Notes: generated by a model not told the origin, from the sequence alone. DNA of 64,000 nt from Tubiluchus corallicola (GCA_030141605.1 JAQGDQ010000150.1:294627-358626); one strand, 5' to 3'; numbered from the stretch's first letter, positions 45,840 through 57,859 are shown. Numbers and translations: made by a program.

Positions 45840-46590
45840 ATACAGTTCGGTAATTTTTGTTTCAAGTTAAATATTTGTACACTAAGCAAAGACTGCAAAG
45901 CCTACATCTGTCTCTGGCGATTCATAGCAGCTGTTATATTTTTGAATATTCTTTAAAGCAAGCAAAGTTCAAAATGCACTAAGAATAATTAGTAGTTAAA
46001 ACAAAAACTATCATATTCATATCTCACGAAAATTAATAGGCTTATTTACAAAAAAATTAAGAAAGTTGATCATAATGAAAGGAGAAATATTTTTTTCTAA
46101 AAAACATTCCTATTTAATATGTTTTTATTAGAAAACATAGCTTGAAGAAATATTAGGCTTGACTTTCATGTGTAATACCTTTCCTAGAAAAAAATCGATT
46201 TTTTTCAGAATAGCAAATAATTTTTCCTGAACAAAACTTAATCTAAGCATCTGCATGTTTTGTTAATTCCAGTTAAAAGATGTTTGGAAAACATATAATC
46301 ATACATTGGCCTTTGTTATGAGTTGGAGTTGGTTATAAAATCACGTTGAGATGCATTTGCAACATTACTCCTCTTTTTTATTGTCAGTGAACAAAAAATA
46401 ACAAAATGAAGTTCAGAGCCATCTTCCTAAACAGCCGACATTACTCACACCTCTATAACAACCAACTAACTAGGGCAAAATCAAGTTACAGAATTCAGGT
46501 GAGAGGCCAATTTGGCGCATAAATTTGAATCTGCAGACGGGTCATAACACCTTATATATCATGTGTAGAAGTCACTTATTGTAACTGCTG
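45840..46590. other. Intergenic, no gene seen
   Basis: AT-rich. Should contain the second exon of the THAP gene if it were live; no matching frame was found. A clean frame elsewhere in this stretch is absent. Confidence 0.35.
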
Positions 46591-46601
46591 TCCATGCATC
46601 A

Positions 46602-47130
46602 TTGCCTAACTTTGCTAATATCACATTGCAAGGTGCTTCCACAGGTTATCCACAGTATCATAATAACTTTGTCGAAGCATATGACAGAGTCCTGAAGGAA
46701 TACATTCAAATTGTAAAGGAGGAGCGGCATGTTAGTCTGACCGAGCTTCCAATAATGGTTATACCCTTAAGTAAGCATGATTCAGTCAAATATAGAAGAG
46801 CAATGTGGCAGAGAAAGCTAAACATGTTTACAGTTGCAAATAGTAGACATGATCTCGTCGGTATTATGTCTGATATTAAGCCACTTGTGTTACCTGTTTC
46901 GCCAGGAAACCGAGAACTAGAATCTCGAGCATTAAGTTTTATTCGCAGGCAAGGTTCTTTAACTCGTTTCTTTGCCATCTTGGTATGATCGCGGATGGAT
47001 CGTGCCTTTGCGGTTACATCCAAACTCCGGAGCATCTTTTATTTTGCTGTCCACATGTAGATCAGCATCTCAGAAGATCATTTATGGATAAGGCAAATAG
47101 GGCTCCATTTCCCAGCAGTAATCATTAACC
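46602..47130 (+). pseudogene. Retroelement polyprotein C-terminus fragment
   Basis: An open frame 46602-46988 (YDRVLKEYIQIVKEERHVSL, RRAMWQRKLNMF) is followed after a one-base shift by DGSCLCGYIQTPEHLLFCCP (about 47000-47055), a C-x-C...H-x4-CC zinc-ribbon typical of the tail of LINE/RNase H-type polyproteins. No reverse transcriptase upstream. Confidence 0.45.
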
Positions 47131-47340
47131 AAGGTTATAGCGACAATTTTATGTTAAAATCGTTGGTAGAATTATGCAGTGATGTATTTATCAAAAATCA
47201 AACTGCCCCTTTGGTTACATAACATCGCTATTGACTAAAATTTTCAAAGTTGAACTTATTTTACTAGGTATTGTGATCATTATTATCTACTAATGTGCTA
47301 CATGTGATTTTAATATGTTTTAAGTGCAGGTCATTGTGAC

Positions 47341-47688
47341 CTGTAGCGGATAGCCCTATAGGCCCGGGATCAAAAGGGGCCCGGCAAAATAAAACGAAAA
47401 AATTTTTTTTTGTAAAAAAAAATAAATTGACAAAAGAGCAAATGGCCCGCCAAAACAAAATATAGAAAAGTTTTTTTTTTCAAAAGTCTGTCACTATATT
47501 TCAAATCGGGTTTACACAGTTTAAGTTCAAAATTTCAGTTTCCGAATTTTTCTGGGGGCAAAGTCAGTTATAATTACTTACAAACGACGAGAGCCCCACA
47601 AAAACACGTCAGCTCAGCAGTGCAGCAACATTTAAAAGGCCCGTTCCAAGCTCAAGCCTAAGGCCCATAAAATCATAATCCGCCGCTG
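47341..47688. mobile_element. hAT MITE with perfect 8-bp target duplication
   Basis: 348 bp flanked by ATTGTGAC on both sides (47333-47340, 47689-47696). Short diverged TIRs: CTGTAGCGGAT at the left, CAGCGGCGGAT inverted at the right, followed by ggccc text. Eight-base TSD and CAGCGGCGGA ends fit hAT. Non-coding. Confidence 0.75.
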
Positions 47689-47699
47689 ATTGTGACTCA

Positions 47700-48720
47700 A
47701 CAAATGCTCTTGAGTATATTCAGATACTTGTATAATTATTAATAAATGTCATCCGAAATGATTTTGTTTTGTTAAATTTATCTATAAATTTGTGCATGTA
47801 GATTCTGTTATCAGTATTTCTCATTTCGGAAAATGTTTTAGGAATGTGAACTTTTTTACAAAGTAGTTCTTATCTCCCATTTTAAATATTTTAAAGCTTC
47901 GAGTTATTCTATCTGATATTTTTATGTCATATTAATTTGTAATTTTGTGTTACGTAGTATTTGTCATAACGTCTTCCCCCTGCAAATAGAGGGGTTCGTA
48001 TGTATATTTATAAATAAAGATTTTAAATAAATAAAAATAAATCTGTCTCTCTCTGTCTTTTGCTCTTTCTCTCTCCCTCCTTCTCATTCTCTCTACGAGA
48101 GGGAGGGAGAGAAAAATCAATAAAAAGGCATTATTTTTTTGCATAGTAGGCAGCCCATCACGCAGTCAGCTAGCCTCTTCCTACTTACAAGAAAACTGAA
48201 GAAGTATTTGAAAGTATATGGTACAAACTTATTGCTACAACTGTTTTTCGTTTTCATGAAATGTTGTTGGTTTTTTTAAACTAACAATTGCTTTTGAAAT
48301 ATTCTTCTTTTATTAAAACCGCAAAATGATTTTGGTTTATCAGAATTGCGTGTATGCCAACACTGTTGGTGCACTTAAGAATATTATTATTACGGCCAAT
48401 GCGCGGCTCAAGTTTTTAATCATCCGCTGTTTGATGCCACCAGCATAGCCACTAATCGCAAAAACGAAATACGTAATAATAATAATAGAATTCCGTCACT
48501 TCCTTTTCCTACATTTTGCTTGTGTTAACAATTTGATTCAGTCTTATTTGCTTCGAGTACCAGAGAAGTTGGTAAGAAAATCCTGCGAGCACATCAATGA
48601 TGTGACACAGTACCGTAAAACGGCATGAATATGGACAATTTTTACACTTAAATTGCCATAACTTTTTTTTTGCAATTTTTTTTTCTAAATTGGTGTGCTT
48701 GCAAACGAAAACCGTCCATA
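47700..48720. other. Intergenic, no gene seen
   Basis: AT-rich. Contains a pyrimidine-rich tract (48045-48090) followed by a short inverted gagaggga stretch. The 79-codon minus-strand frame (48748-48509) has no recognised domain. Confidence 0.4.
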
Positions 48721-50148
48721 AGTCGGCATAGTCGTTATGATGCTTCAATTGTAGAATGCATCAAAAATTTCGGTATCTATCCTGACGTGTTGAAAATTGC
48801 AAAAATAATCCCGATTTACAAATCTGATTCCCCCATTAATCCCACTAATTATAGGCCAATATCTCTCTTATCTCCCATATCAAAGATTTTTGAAAAATTA
48901 ATTTACTCTAGGCTAGCTAAATTTCTTTTAAAAGAACAAATTTTAACTAAATTCCAATTTGGATTCAGAAAAAATCATTCTACATCTTTAGCTGTGTCAG
49001 AAATAATTGAAAACTTCCTTGCGAATATTGATAAGGGGAAAACTACTTGTGCTATATTTTTAGATTTATCGAAAGCATTCGACACGGTACAACATGACAT
49101 TTTGTTATATAAGTTATCATACTATGGTATCAGGGGACGTCCTCTTGCGCTTTTCACGTCTTACCTTACTAATAGGAAACAGTTTACGTCTATTGACTCA
49201 TCGGAATCTAAACTTGCTGATATAACCTGTGGTGTCCCACAGGGTTCTACATTGGGTCCATTGTTATTTCTTTTATATATTAACGATCTGCCATCTTGTT
49301 CGCAATTTAACACCAGATTGTTTGCAGACGATACAAACTTATTTTTATCACACCAAAATATCAAAACATTAGAACATTCAGTAAATGTGGAACTGGACAA
49401 TATTAATAAATGGATGCAAGCAAATAAGCTATCGATAAATTATAAAAAAACAAAATATATGTTAATTGGAAACAAGCAACATAACAATAGTTTAAACATA
49501 AATATGGGAGGTTGTACTATTCAATCTACACAAGAAATCAAATATCTTGGTATATTTATAGATAGTAGAATTACTTGGAAAACACATGTTCAGCATATAG
49601 TCAACAAAATTAGCAAATTAAGTGGAGTATTAGCTAGAATACGACACTACATAAATGTAGATGCACTACGGCTCTTATATTCTTCTCTTGTCATGCCATA
49701 TCTGAGTTATGGCATTCTCGCCTGGGGTAGTGCTTCAGCATCGGTCTTAAAATCGTTGGTTTCTAAACAAAACAAGATTATCAAACTTATAACATTTAGT
49801 AGCAAAAGGGAACATGTAACACCTTTGTATTTGCAACTAAATCTACTAAAAGTTCATGATCTGTATAAATTAGAATTGCTCAAGTTTGTACATAAATTCA
49901 AAAATAATTCACTTCCAGATCTCTTCAGCAATTATTATACTTTAGCATGTCACATGCATCACCACTCTACTAGGTTTGCTACAACCCAATCTTATTTTAT
50001 TGAAAGATTTAACTCATCTAAAGGCCAGAATTCTTTAAAATACCAAGGATCTCTGCTGTGGAATTCATTACCAGACCAGTTAAAGTCCAGTAACTACAAA
50101 AAGTTAATTTTAAACTATAAAAAACAACTTATTGCAGGATACAAATAA
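48670..50148 (+). CDS. LINE reverse transcriptase, C-terminal part of ORF2
   Basis: About 492 open codons; the first 25 or so (before about 48745) are probably flanking sequence read through. Conserved reverse transcriptase blocks in order: PTNYRPISLL (residues about 57-66), FGFRKNHST (about 97-105), LDLSKAFDTV (131-140, first catalytic Asp), VPQGSTLGPLLF (about 190-201) and the FADD catalytic box (218-221; 49321-49332). It continues to a thumb-like region (LGIFIDSRITW) and the C-terminal LYKLELLKFVHKF. The endonuclease that would precede the reverse transcriptase is absent, so this copy could not move by itself. The product would copy LINE RNA at a nicked target. Confidence 0.85.
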   Translation: MQFFFLNWCACKRKPSISRHSRYDASIVECIKNFGIYPDVLKIAKIIPIYKSDSPINPTNYRPISLLSPISKIFEKLIYSRLAKFLLKEQILTKFQFGFRKNHSTSLAVSEIIENFLANIDKGKTTCAIFLDLSKAFDTVQHDILLYKLSYYGIRGRPLALFTSYLTNRKQFTSIDSSESKLADITCGVPQGSTLGPLLFLLYINDLPSCSQFNTRLFADDTNLFLSHQNIKTLEHSVNVELDNINKWMQANKLSINYKKTKYMLIGNKQHNNSLNINMGGCTIQSTQEIKYLGIFIDSRITWKTHVQHIVNKISKLSGVLARIRHYINVDALRLLYSSLVMPYLSYGILAWGSASASVLKSLVSKQNKIIKLITFSSKREHVTPLYLQLNLLKVHDLYKLELLKFVHKFKNNSLPDLFSNYYTLACHMHHHSTRFATTQSYFIERFNSSKGQNSLKYQGSLLWNSLPDQLKSSNYKKLILNYKKQLIAGYK

Positions 50149-50872
50149 ATGAGACATTTTGCTTATATACTTGTAATACTATACATATTTTTTTCATTGC
50201 TACGACACTTAAAGATTTTGTTTAAGTTTTTGTTATATTTTGATTTCATTTTGCCTGATTTACAGTTGAAGTAGTTTTTCGGTGGTTTAATTTATTATAT
50301 TTTCTTTCTCAACAAATTCAGTCATTGATGTTATTATTACAACATTTCAGTTTTGTTTTTCTTATTTGCTTCTGTTTCTTGTTTTGTTTTGTATGATTTA
50401 TATTTGCCTTATTTTTCCTTGGTTTAATCTATTATATTTTTTCTCGACAGCTTTGGTTGATCATTCTGCTGTTTTTTGTTTTATTTTTTTTGCCGGATTT
50501 TTTAGTTAATGCTCAAATTATGCATATTCTGTTATCTTAAAAATCTCAAGTTATTTTTATTGTGTTTGCTTCGCATGATTCATAGTATTTTAGAATTGTA
50601 AATCTTTCGTTATTTAAACTATATGTTCTACAGTATTACGATACCTATCATTCAATTGCCAAATTAACACACATCAACTGAATACAAATTTAAATTGATA
50701 ACGACGCCATAATTAAGTTTATTTAATCATAACTATTTAAGGGTGGCTGACTTGATAACCTACGGGTTCTTCGCTGCCCTTCTCCTTTGCTTCAAAATAT
50801 TCCATGTATTCTTTATACTGTATTTTTATCGTTCTAACGGAGATAATAAATAATTGAATTGAATTGAATTTC
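48730..50872 (+). mobile_element. LINE (CR1/L2-like), 5'-truncated, young
   Basis: An uninterrupted reverse transcriptase frame is followed by about 720 bases of 3' UTR ending in attgaattgaattgaatt (50855-50873), the short tandem 3' end typical of L2/CR1-type LINEs. No endonuclease region is present, so the copy is 5'-truncated. Lack of stops or shifts over about 1.4 kb sets it apart from the other, decayed LINE pieces here. Confidence 0.8.
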
Positions 50873-50879
50873 GTATTTG

Positions 50880-51780
50880 TTAGTTATATTATCACATACA
50901 CTATCTTTTGAATTCACTGTTCTTATAATAAAAAACTCCTATATTGTTTTTTATTTAAAGGGTCAGTGTCCCTGTAACCCTGCATTTTGAGGTGAATAGG
51001 GACAGCCTTATTTTTAGTTATTGTACCCATCTTGCATTGCATGAGGTGAAAAGGGAAAAAGTGTTTTTAAAAAACATGTGTAAAATCAGTATCGTATTGG
51101 TCTACAAGGCTATGTTTTTGCATGTGCAGGTAGCCAAGTAGGGAAACAAGCCAGAATTATGAAACTTGCAGGGCATGTAAGGTACATTACTAGATGGACC
51201 CAGACCTTTATGCATAGCTGCATATAGGCCATTTGACTCGTGAAACAATTTGCCGCTATTACCCAAAAGTCGAAAGAAAGTGAGTCAGCACAGATGTTTT
51301 CCCAGTCTTGAAGAATAGAAGTGGTATATAATATCAAATGAAAGGTCTAAATGAATGGTATAAGTTCAAAGGAAATTGGCCTACATTTGACCCACAGGTC
51401 ACGGGCTGAAAAGTTACAAGTAGCGATTTCACACTTATTAGGTGATCAAGCAATGCAAATTCAATAAAAATCAAAATTATAGTTTTCAAACAAAAGTTGA
51501 TGCCTTTCCAATTACCCTGTAACTATTGTTTGCAAAACCTTCAGTTTCTGACCACATCACAAATATTGTCAACTGGCAGTCAGAAGTACAATTGATAAAC
51601 AAGCAATGTACATGAGCTAGAACAACTCACATTTATTTTTCCTTTACTGGGTACCAACTAACACAATAAAAAACCTAGTTCATGTATATATATATATATA
51701 TATATACAGTTAAGCGATTACAAAATAAAACCCCACATTCAATTCCACAATTCCAAAATAACAAGCTCACAAATTAGAAT
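50880..51780. other. Intergenic, probable 3' region of NMD3
   Basis: No gene. A candidate polyadenylation signal for NMD3 (AATAAA on the minus strand) lies at 51637-51632. A (TA)n run occupies about 51685-51706. Confidence 0.4.
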
Positions 51781-52029
51781 TAACATTATGGCCCCACTTT
51801 TTAACACACACATTGCAGCAAGCAACCTTTACCGTAACTCTGATTATGCTTTTACAACTGTTAAGAAACTATACTTCTGCCATTTTTACTATAAAACTTT
51901 TGATACACACAGCACATTTTCATCATGATACAGATTACCACATGCACCACTGGACAGTAATGTTATATCGAACTTTCCTCCACATAATTAGGTGCAAACC
52001 GTGTGCAGTAGTTTGCCAATGTGTTGGCA

Positions 52030-53547
52030 TCATTCAGAACAGAAAAACGGACCATCTTTGCTGCTCAAATCCAAGTCATCCAACATTTCAGCTAGAGTAA
52101 CTCTTGTAGATAAATCTTCTGTGACATCATCAGTATCCACAGCAGTTTTTTGTTTGTCAACATAGATATTCACATTTTGTCTGAAAGATGGATCTTCTTC
52201 GAGATCATCAAGAAAATCATGGTAGTCCTTTTCAGCAACAGTAGATACATCACTTCCAGATTCTTTGTGCAGATGCTTTAACTTCCATCTACGTTTCTTA
52301 ATTCGATTTTCCCTATTTCCAAAGATCTTTTTAACTAACACAATATCCGGAACCCTGTCAGGAGGTATTGTCTGTAGATATCTGTCATTCACATTACTGT
52401 GAGTAAAGTCAAATCCAAGAACAGAATCGCCAGCATGAAGCAAATGTCCAAGATGACTCCTACAATGGTACTGACTATCATTTAAACCTAGTTCACTAGC
52501 CTTTGCAACGTAAACATCAGCAAGGAGGTGCTTGCTTGATACAGGGCTCAATGTGTGTTTTCTGTCTTTCTGCGAGATTTGTTCTATTTCCAGTACGATA
52601 AATTCAATTAACTGTTTTGGAGAGCAGACACAGTTAAACTGATTTCGCCAAAATACTGGAGCAGTGACATCTGCAACTTGTAATGTATTGGGATCAATAA
52701 GGCTGATATTACTAGAAACCCTTGAACATACGCATACCTGACCAATATTACCTAGCTGCTTTGCTAATTTTGTTGGCAGAACAACCACACTGTCCTTACA
52801 AATAGGCACAATTTCGACGGAAAACGTGAACTTGTAGTTGTATGTATTGTTATGAATATCATGAGATATTAGTTTTTGCGATGTCTGATATCGGCAAGGA
52901 ACAACGGTAAGCAAGAAATCCACAAGCTTCCTAGCATTATCTTTTGAAGAAAAAAAGAAATCTAATCCATCATGTGCCTGTTTGATGCCCACAGAATCTT
53001 TGTGAGCATTATGTTTGAGAATGAGTTGTTCTAAGTAAAAAAATGTCTTTTTGTGTTCAACTTTTTGTCGAACTTGAACAACTGCTTTCCAATAATCCTT
53101 TGCCTCCACCTTGTGACAATTTGGACACATCTGATTATTCACAGTGAATTCCACCACAAATACTTGCTGAAGCACGGTGCCACCCATCACCTCTTTCTGA
53201 ATAGTAAGCTTAACTTTTATTCGCTTCGAGTGTGGTTCAGTCCAAATAAATGCAGCATCAATTAGCCTTACTTCTTTGTTGAGGCCTTTAAGTTTTTTAA
53301 TGCAAATAGACAATAACTCACGTGATTCTAAAGCAGCTGATATCCAAACTGCAGGTGGCTGAAGGTAACGTTCACAGTTTCTGCAGAAATAGAGAGTAGC
53401 CTGCTTTGGAATCCCTTCTGTAATATCAACACGAGTTCTTAGACAAGCAACACACATGTTAGCTGGGTTTGGCTCAATAGAGGTTCCACACTCACAGCAA
53501 AGTATTGTTGACATGGTTTTCTGGATAGCTGACTCCATTTTTGACAT
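52030..53547 (-). CDS. NMD3: NMD3, 60S ribosomal export adaptor, 505 aa
   Basis: One uninterrupted frame from ATG 53547 to the stop at 52030. Length equals the usual 500-residue NMD3. The N-terminal zinc-binding region has CCEC (17-20), CVAC (32-35), FCRNC (54-58) and MCPNC (about 140) pairs. The OB and SH3-like core carries the highly conserved SKRIKVKLTIQKEV, LISHDIHNNTYNY and LIDPNTLQVAD. The C-terminus has a basic nuclear-localisation stretch (RIKKRRWKLK) and a leucine-rich CRM1 export signal (LAEMLDDLDL). NMD3 binds pre-60S subunits in the nucleus and bridges them to exportin CRM1. No introns, unlike neighbouring WDR76. Another start at Met4 is possible. All key residues are present, so it appears functional. 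Confidence 0.95.
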   Translation of the reverse strand: MSKMESAIQKTMSTILCCECGTSIEPNPANMCVACLRTRVDITEGIPKQATLYFCRNCERYLQPPAVWISAALESRELLSICIKKLKGLNKEVRLIDAAFIWTEPHSKRIKVKLTIQKEVMGGTVLQQVFVVEFTVNNQMCPNCHKVEAKDYWKAVVQVRQKVEHKKTFFYLEQLILKHNAHKDSVGIKQAHDGLDFFFSSKDNARKLVDFLLTVVPCRYQTSQKLISHDIHNNTYNYKFTFSVEIVPICKDSVVVLPTKLAKQLGNIGQVCVCSRVSSNISLIDPNTLQVADVTAPVFWRNQFNCVCSPKQLIEFIVLEIEQISQKDRKHTLSPVSSKHLLADVYVAKASELGLNDSQYHCRSHLGHLLHAGDSVLGFDFTHSNVNDRYLQTIPPDRVPDIVLVKKIFGNRENRIKKRRWKLKHLHKESGSDVSTVAEKDYHDFLDDLEEDPSFRQNVNIYVDKQKTAVDTDDVTEDLSTRVTLAEMLDDLDLSSKDGPFFCSE

Positions 53548-54880
53548 TATTCAGTTATTGCTATTAGCAGTATTTTAAACTTTTTGGCTCCAATTATTAT
53601 TAATCCAGGTACGTTCACCTTGACAAAACAAAAACACCATTCTATAGTAAATAAGGTACAAGTATAACAGCTCATTTCGACATACTATATTAAATGCACT
53701 ACCATCTACACTAATTTCTAAACAAAAACACAATGTAGCTACTACTATTAATGGTAGTCAGTATGGCAGTTGAAATTATAGCAGCCATAAAAATTACAGT
53801 GCGGGGCTGGTATTCTTATAACAGCCGCAATAATTGTGATTTATCAGTCGAATAGACAGAAGTTGGTTTACTACAAATCTCCAGTCAAAGTGTTAAAAAA
53901 ATTGCAAGTCAAGCTACTAGTGAGGTATTAGTCACGACTCACTTCCGAGTTGACTGACATAACTCGGTGAGTCCGGCTGTTACCGTGGTATGACCATTTT
54001 TCGTACTTATTGTGATCTTTCAGTCTTGTCTTAGCACAGTTAGTATTAGGGCTGAGACGACCTTAGACTTTTTAACTAACCATTTAAACTTTAGTAATTG
54101 TGGTTGGTTAGCCACTTAATAAGTTCCCAATGATGTCATATACATTGCTGTTTTTTCGGTTGCTATGCTGTAAATTCACACCTGCTGCATGGCAGATAAG
54201 TAAATGTATCTGACTGCATCATGAGAAATTAATGTCACAGAGTTTTCACAAGCAAAAATTAATCTCCTAGAGTTTAATGTGAAAAATATTGAAATATTAA
54301 CTACATACATTTTAGTTAAATATATTTGTATTTCGTCTCTTTTCTTTAGCAATTTTATTTTTTTTAAATTAGTTGTTCATTCATTCCTTGCATGAGTAAG
54401 TGATGCGGTTTAAATCCAGCATGCACTAGAGTGAATGTCCAACATAGCAGCATCCTCATAACATACACAAATGAAAACCTTTTTTGCAATTTACTATTTA
54501 GATGCTTATTAGGCAAGCAAGTTAATTGAAATAATGTTGTAAATAGTACAATTTTATGTATGCGGGACATTGCTAACTGCGTATGCCAACTCAGAAAAGA
54601 TACAAGGTTTCATTAATGCAGATACATAGAAAACTTGGCTAAGTAATGGTTAACCATCTCAGCCTTAGTTAGTAAACAGTGTTGGTCAGTCAATATTGAA
54701 AAAAACTGCAGTTACAATGATACTTGCCTGTTAAACTGTTAAATTAGAAAACATGATTATTATTTATATCCTGCTGGCATTTATACTTTATAATTCCTAT
54801 TAAAACTGGGGGTACACAAAAAAACCTAAATGTAGATCTGCACAAATATATCTGCATATTTGCAATTTTTAAACAAGTTA
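53548..54880. other. Intergenic, upstream of NMD3
   Basis: The NMD3 promoter should lie just right of 53550 but no core element is obvious. The rest is AT-rich with no supported gene; the short frame at 54570-54364 has no domain. Confidence 0.4.
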
Positions 54881-54887
54881 TTTGTTA

Positions 54888-55400
54888 CCGTATATACTCG
54901 CATATAAGCCAAATTTAGAACTATAAAATACAATACTGAAATCAGGGGGTCGACTTATATGCGCATGAAACAAAATGAACACAAGGACAGACAGTCAGAC
55001 GATGAGGGTGGTAGTGACAATGATTTTGAAGGTTTCTAATTATTTTTAAGAACACTACGTTAAATTATAAACAGAAATGTTATAATTTTTTGTGAATAAA
55101 GAGAAAACAAAATATTTTCTTCTTTATTCATATCAAAATGTATAATTTCTTCCATTTCTTCTAGTATGTAACATAAAAGTAAGCATTTTACATCTTTATA
55201 GTAAAAAATTTCTATGAACCAAAAATACCCAATTAACAAAATGTGACAAAAATGGATCAATTTTGTTGATTGGGTATGGAGTAAAATTAGACAAGTTGAT
55301 GGTCGGCTTATATACGGGTTTTTGCAAAAACTGGCCATTGTAAAGCAGTTTTAGGGGGTCGGCTTATATGCGATGTAGGCTTATATGCGAGTATATACGG
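54888..55400. mobile_element. mariner-like MITE (ends CCGTATATACTCGCATATAA)
   Basis: 513 bp between TA dinucleotides (54886-54887, 55401-55402). The TIRs match exactly for at least 23 bases, beginning CCGTATATACTCGCATATAA, and the motif cttatatgcg recurs next to both ends (ggtcgacttatatgcgc, ggtcggcttatatgcg). TA target duplication indicates the Tc1/mariner superfamily. The 92-codon minus-strand frame inside has no transposase features. Confidence 0.85.
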
Positions 55401-55404
55401 TATA

Positions 55405-55680
55405 TATTAATACAGCTGCTTCCCAAAATTCAAATTAGATATTCCATTTCTTTTTCCACTAAACTTTTTCTCCAGAACAGGTAGAGGGTACCAAATTTGA
55501 TTTAAACAAAGAACCCTTAAATAGGTCTATGTCCATACAGTCAAACAAACTTGTATGCCTTGTAGAAATAACTACCCACTTCTGATTTGCACGACTGTTT
55601 GGTAGAAGCAAAAAAATTTTTTATTGAGTCATTGCTAGTAAGATTGCGACTAACTATGCAAAACGTTTAATCCTCACTGT
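55405..55680. other. Intergenic, no gene seen
   Basis: Only weak LINE-like text near the right end; nothing else recognisable. Confidence 0.3.
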
Positions 55681-55689
55681 ATTTCCTTG

Positions 55690-56650
55690 GGCATACTCTG
55701 AGAAATCTTCATGAAGACCCGTCAAGAGCAGAATGCCACAGGGAAGTGTATTAGGGCCTATCCTATTCCTTATGTTCATTAATGATCTACAAGACAATTT
55801 AAATTCATCAGTAAAAATGTTTGCTGATGATACAAAAATCTACAGGATATTGAAGTCAAATATTGACTACAATAGACTCCAAAATGATATTAACTTATTA
55901 GACTCATGACCACAAACTTGGCAAATGCCTTTCAAAGTGGAAAAGTGTAAGGTTCTACATCTAGGGAAAGACAGTGTAACTCATGGCCATTAAATGTGCA
56001 ATGATACAAATCAGTCAGTTCCAATAATAGCAGTAAGAAAACAGAAAAACTTCAGTGTTTTTAATTGACCAGTCTCTCACGTTTGATGAATACAATGACA
56101 AAATATCCAAATGAACTAGGAAATGATTATGGATGATAAGGCACTCTTTCACCTATAAGGACACCAATACCATGGCCATTTTATGGAAAACATTCATAAG
56201 ATCAATATTAGAATACGGTGACGTAATTTGGTGTTCATCAAAACTTCAAGCAGCACGTAAGGTAGAATCTGTTCAATGGAAAGTCACCAAGTTAGTACTA
56301 TCAATCAAAAATCTACCACATGTAGAAAGAATGCAGAGATTGAATTTACCATCCCTACGTTTCAGAAGAAAAAGAGCTGACCAACTCATGCTGTATCGTA
56401 CAACAACCTTACAATAATTGATAGCAGAAAATACTTTTCAGTTAATCCACGTTGAGCAGGATACAAAATTACAAAACCCAGATGTAGAAACAACAACAGG
56501 TTCATTTTCATAGTGATAAATGATTGGAATTTCCTCACTCTATCGTTATGCGTTATGGAGCACCACATTAGCAGATCAGTTCAAGAAGAAACTAGACATG
56601 TTAAAGGAAGACCATCCAATGAAGTTCCATGATCCGTTTCAGCCTTAGTG
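55690..56650 (+). pseudogene. Degenerate LINE reverse transcriptase fragment
   Basis: Plus-strand text in broken frames: LGPILFLMFINDLQDN (55748-55800) and MFADDTKIYR (55817-55848, catalytic FADD), KVEKCKVLHLGK (55937-55972), then an open part 56133-56417 with SILEYGDVIWCSS and LNLPSLRFRRKRADQLM. Several stops show it is dead. The order matches a CR1/Jockey-type reverse transcriptase and its C-terminal extension. Confidence 0.75.
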
Positions 56651-56659
56651 GAGTTTTTT

Positions 56660-57360
56660 AAATCCAACCCTTCTGCAACACCATTTCAGTTTATCATAAA
56701 CCAGCATATCTGGCCCGTGTGCCACACCAGCACTGACCTTGCTTCCTCACAATACCATGACAATTGCAGCTAGGCGGCACTTCCACTTCAGAGACAACTT
56801 TCGAGAGATAATATAAATGTAAAACACAAGAAAGAAAACGAGTGACAAAACAATTAACAGAAGTTTAGCAAGAGAGACAACTATGGGCAATAAGTTTACT
56901 TATACTCTTTTATAGGGTTCGCCTATGATAATCTACAGTAAAATGGTAATTACGCTGAGCTTCGCTGCATAGCTAAGATTGCATACATAATTTGGTGTAG
57001 GTTAACAGAATGGGGAAGGGCTACAGCTGCCAACAGCATCAAAGTTTTGTTGGGCTAAGTGGGGTCACAAAACAGCTGTAACTTATAATCATAAGAACAC
57101 CCACCACGAAAGTTAAAATGACACACCGATCTCCGTTACTGTTACCGTCGAAGGATAGAGGTTAAGCATAAATAGTTTATGGACCTCTTCACTCTTCCTT
57201 GTTTACTTCATTAACATAAAAATGAACAAGATAGGTGGCCACGCTGTGATCATGAAGTGTAGCACAAGGTTTCCTGTTGCCATTGTGGCAACCTGGGGTC
57301 TATATATTTATCAGGATTGCATTTCCAGTGTCTATCAAGAAGAAACTTAAACTGGGCAGG
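56660..57360. other. Intergenic, no gene seen
   Basis: No supported feature on either strand; moderately AT-rich. Confidence 0.35.
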
Positions 57361-57369
57361 ATTGGAGGC

Positions 57370-57850
57370 TTGAACTAGTGTCAGGCAGCATGTTCCACTC
57401 ATTAATTACTCGCCTTGCAAATGTGAACCTCCTTCTACTCTACCTTTGGAGAACAGTTCACTTCTTGATTTGGTAGGAGTGACTTCTGGTGCCATGTATG
57501 TCTGTCGATGGAAAAATATTTCACTGTTGCTGGTTTCTATACCTTTAAGGATACGAAATGTTTGAATTAAATGTTATCTTTTGCGTCTATACTTCAGAGT
57601 TGTAAGGCCCAGACTCTTAAATCTTGCAGCATATGGTAAATGAGAAACATCAGGCACGAGTCTAGTACTAGTAGTAGTAGTACTAGTAGCTCGATGTTGT
57701 ATACTTTCAAATTTCCTTATCATGTCTTGACGACTTGGGCGCCAAATAACATCACCATAATCCAATATAGGGCGAACCATTGATTTATATAGCTTGGTCA
57801 TCATAGATCCATCAAGGTAAGAGAAACGTTTGATTAAGGTCTTCCATGTG
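57370..57850 (-). pseudogene. LINE C-terminal fragment
   Basis: Minus strand 57804-57574 reads KLYKSMVRPILDYGDVIW and LPYAARFKSLGLTTLKYRRKR, the same C-terminal LINE region as at 56190-56390 but from another family member and in the opposite orientation. A short (AGT)n expansion encodes a Ser/Thr run in its middle. Broken text continues left to about 57370. Confidence 0.65.
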
Positions 57851-57859
57851 CTTTATTAA

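Noticed and set aside
52813-53265. Plus-strand frames inside NMD3
   Set aside because: Shadows of the conserved minus-strand NMD3 frame.
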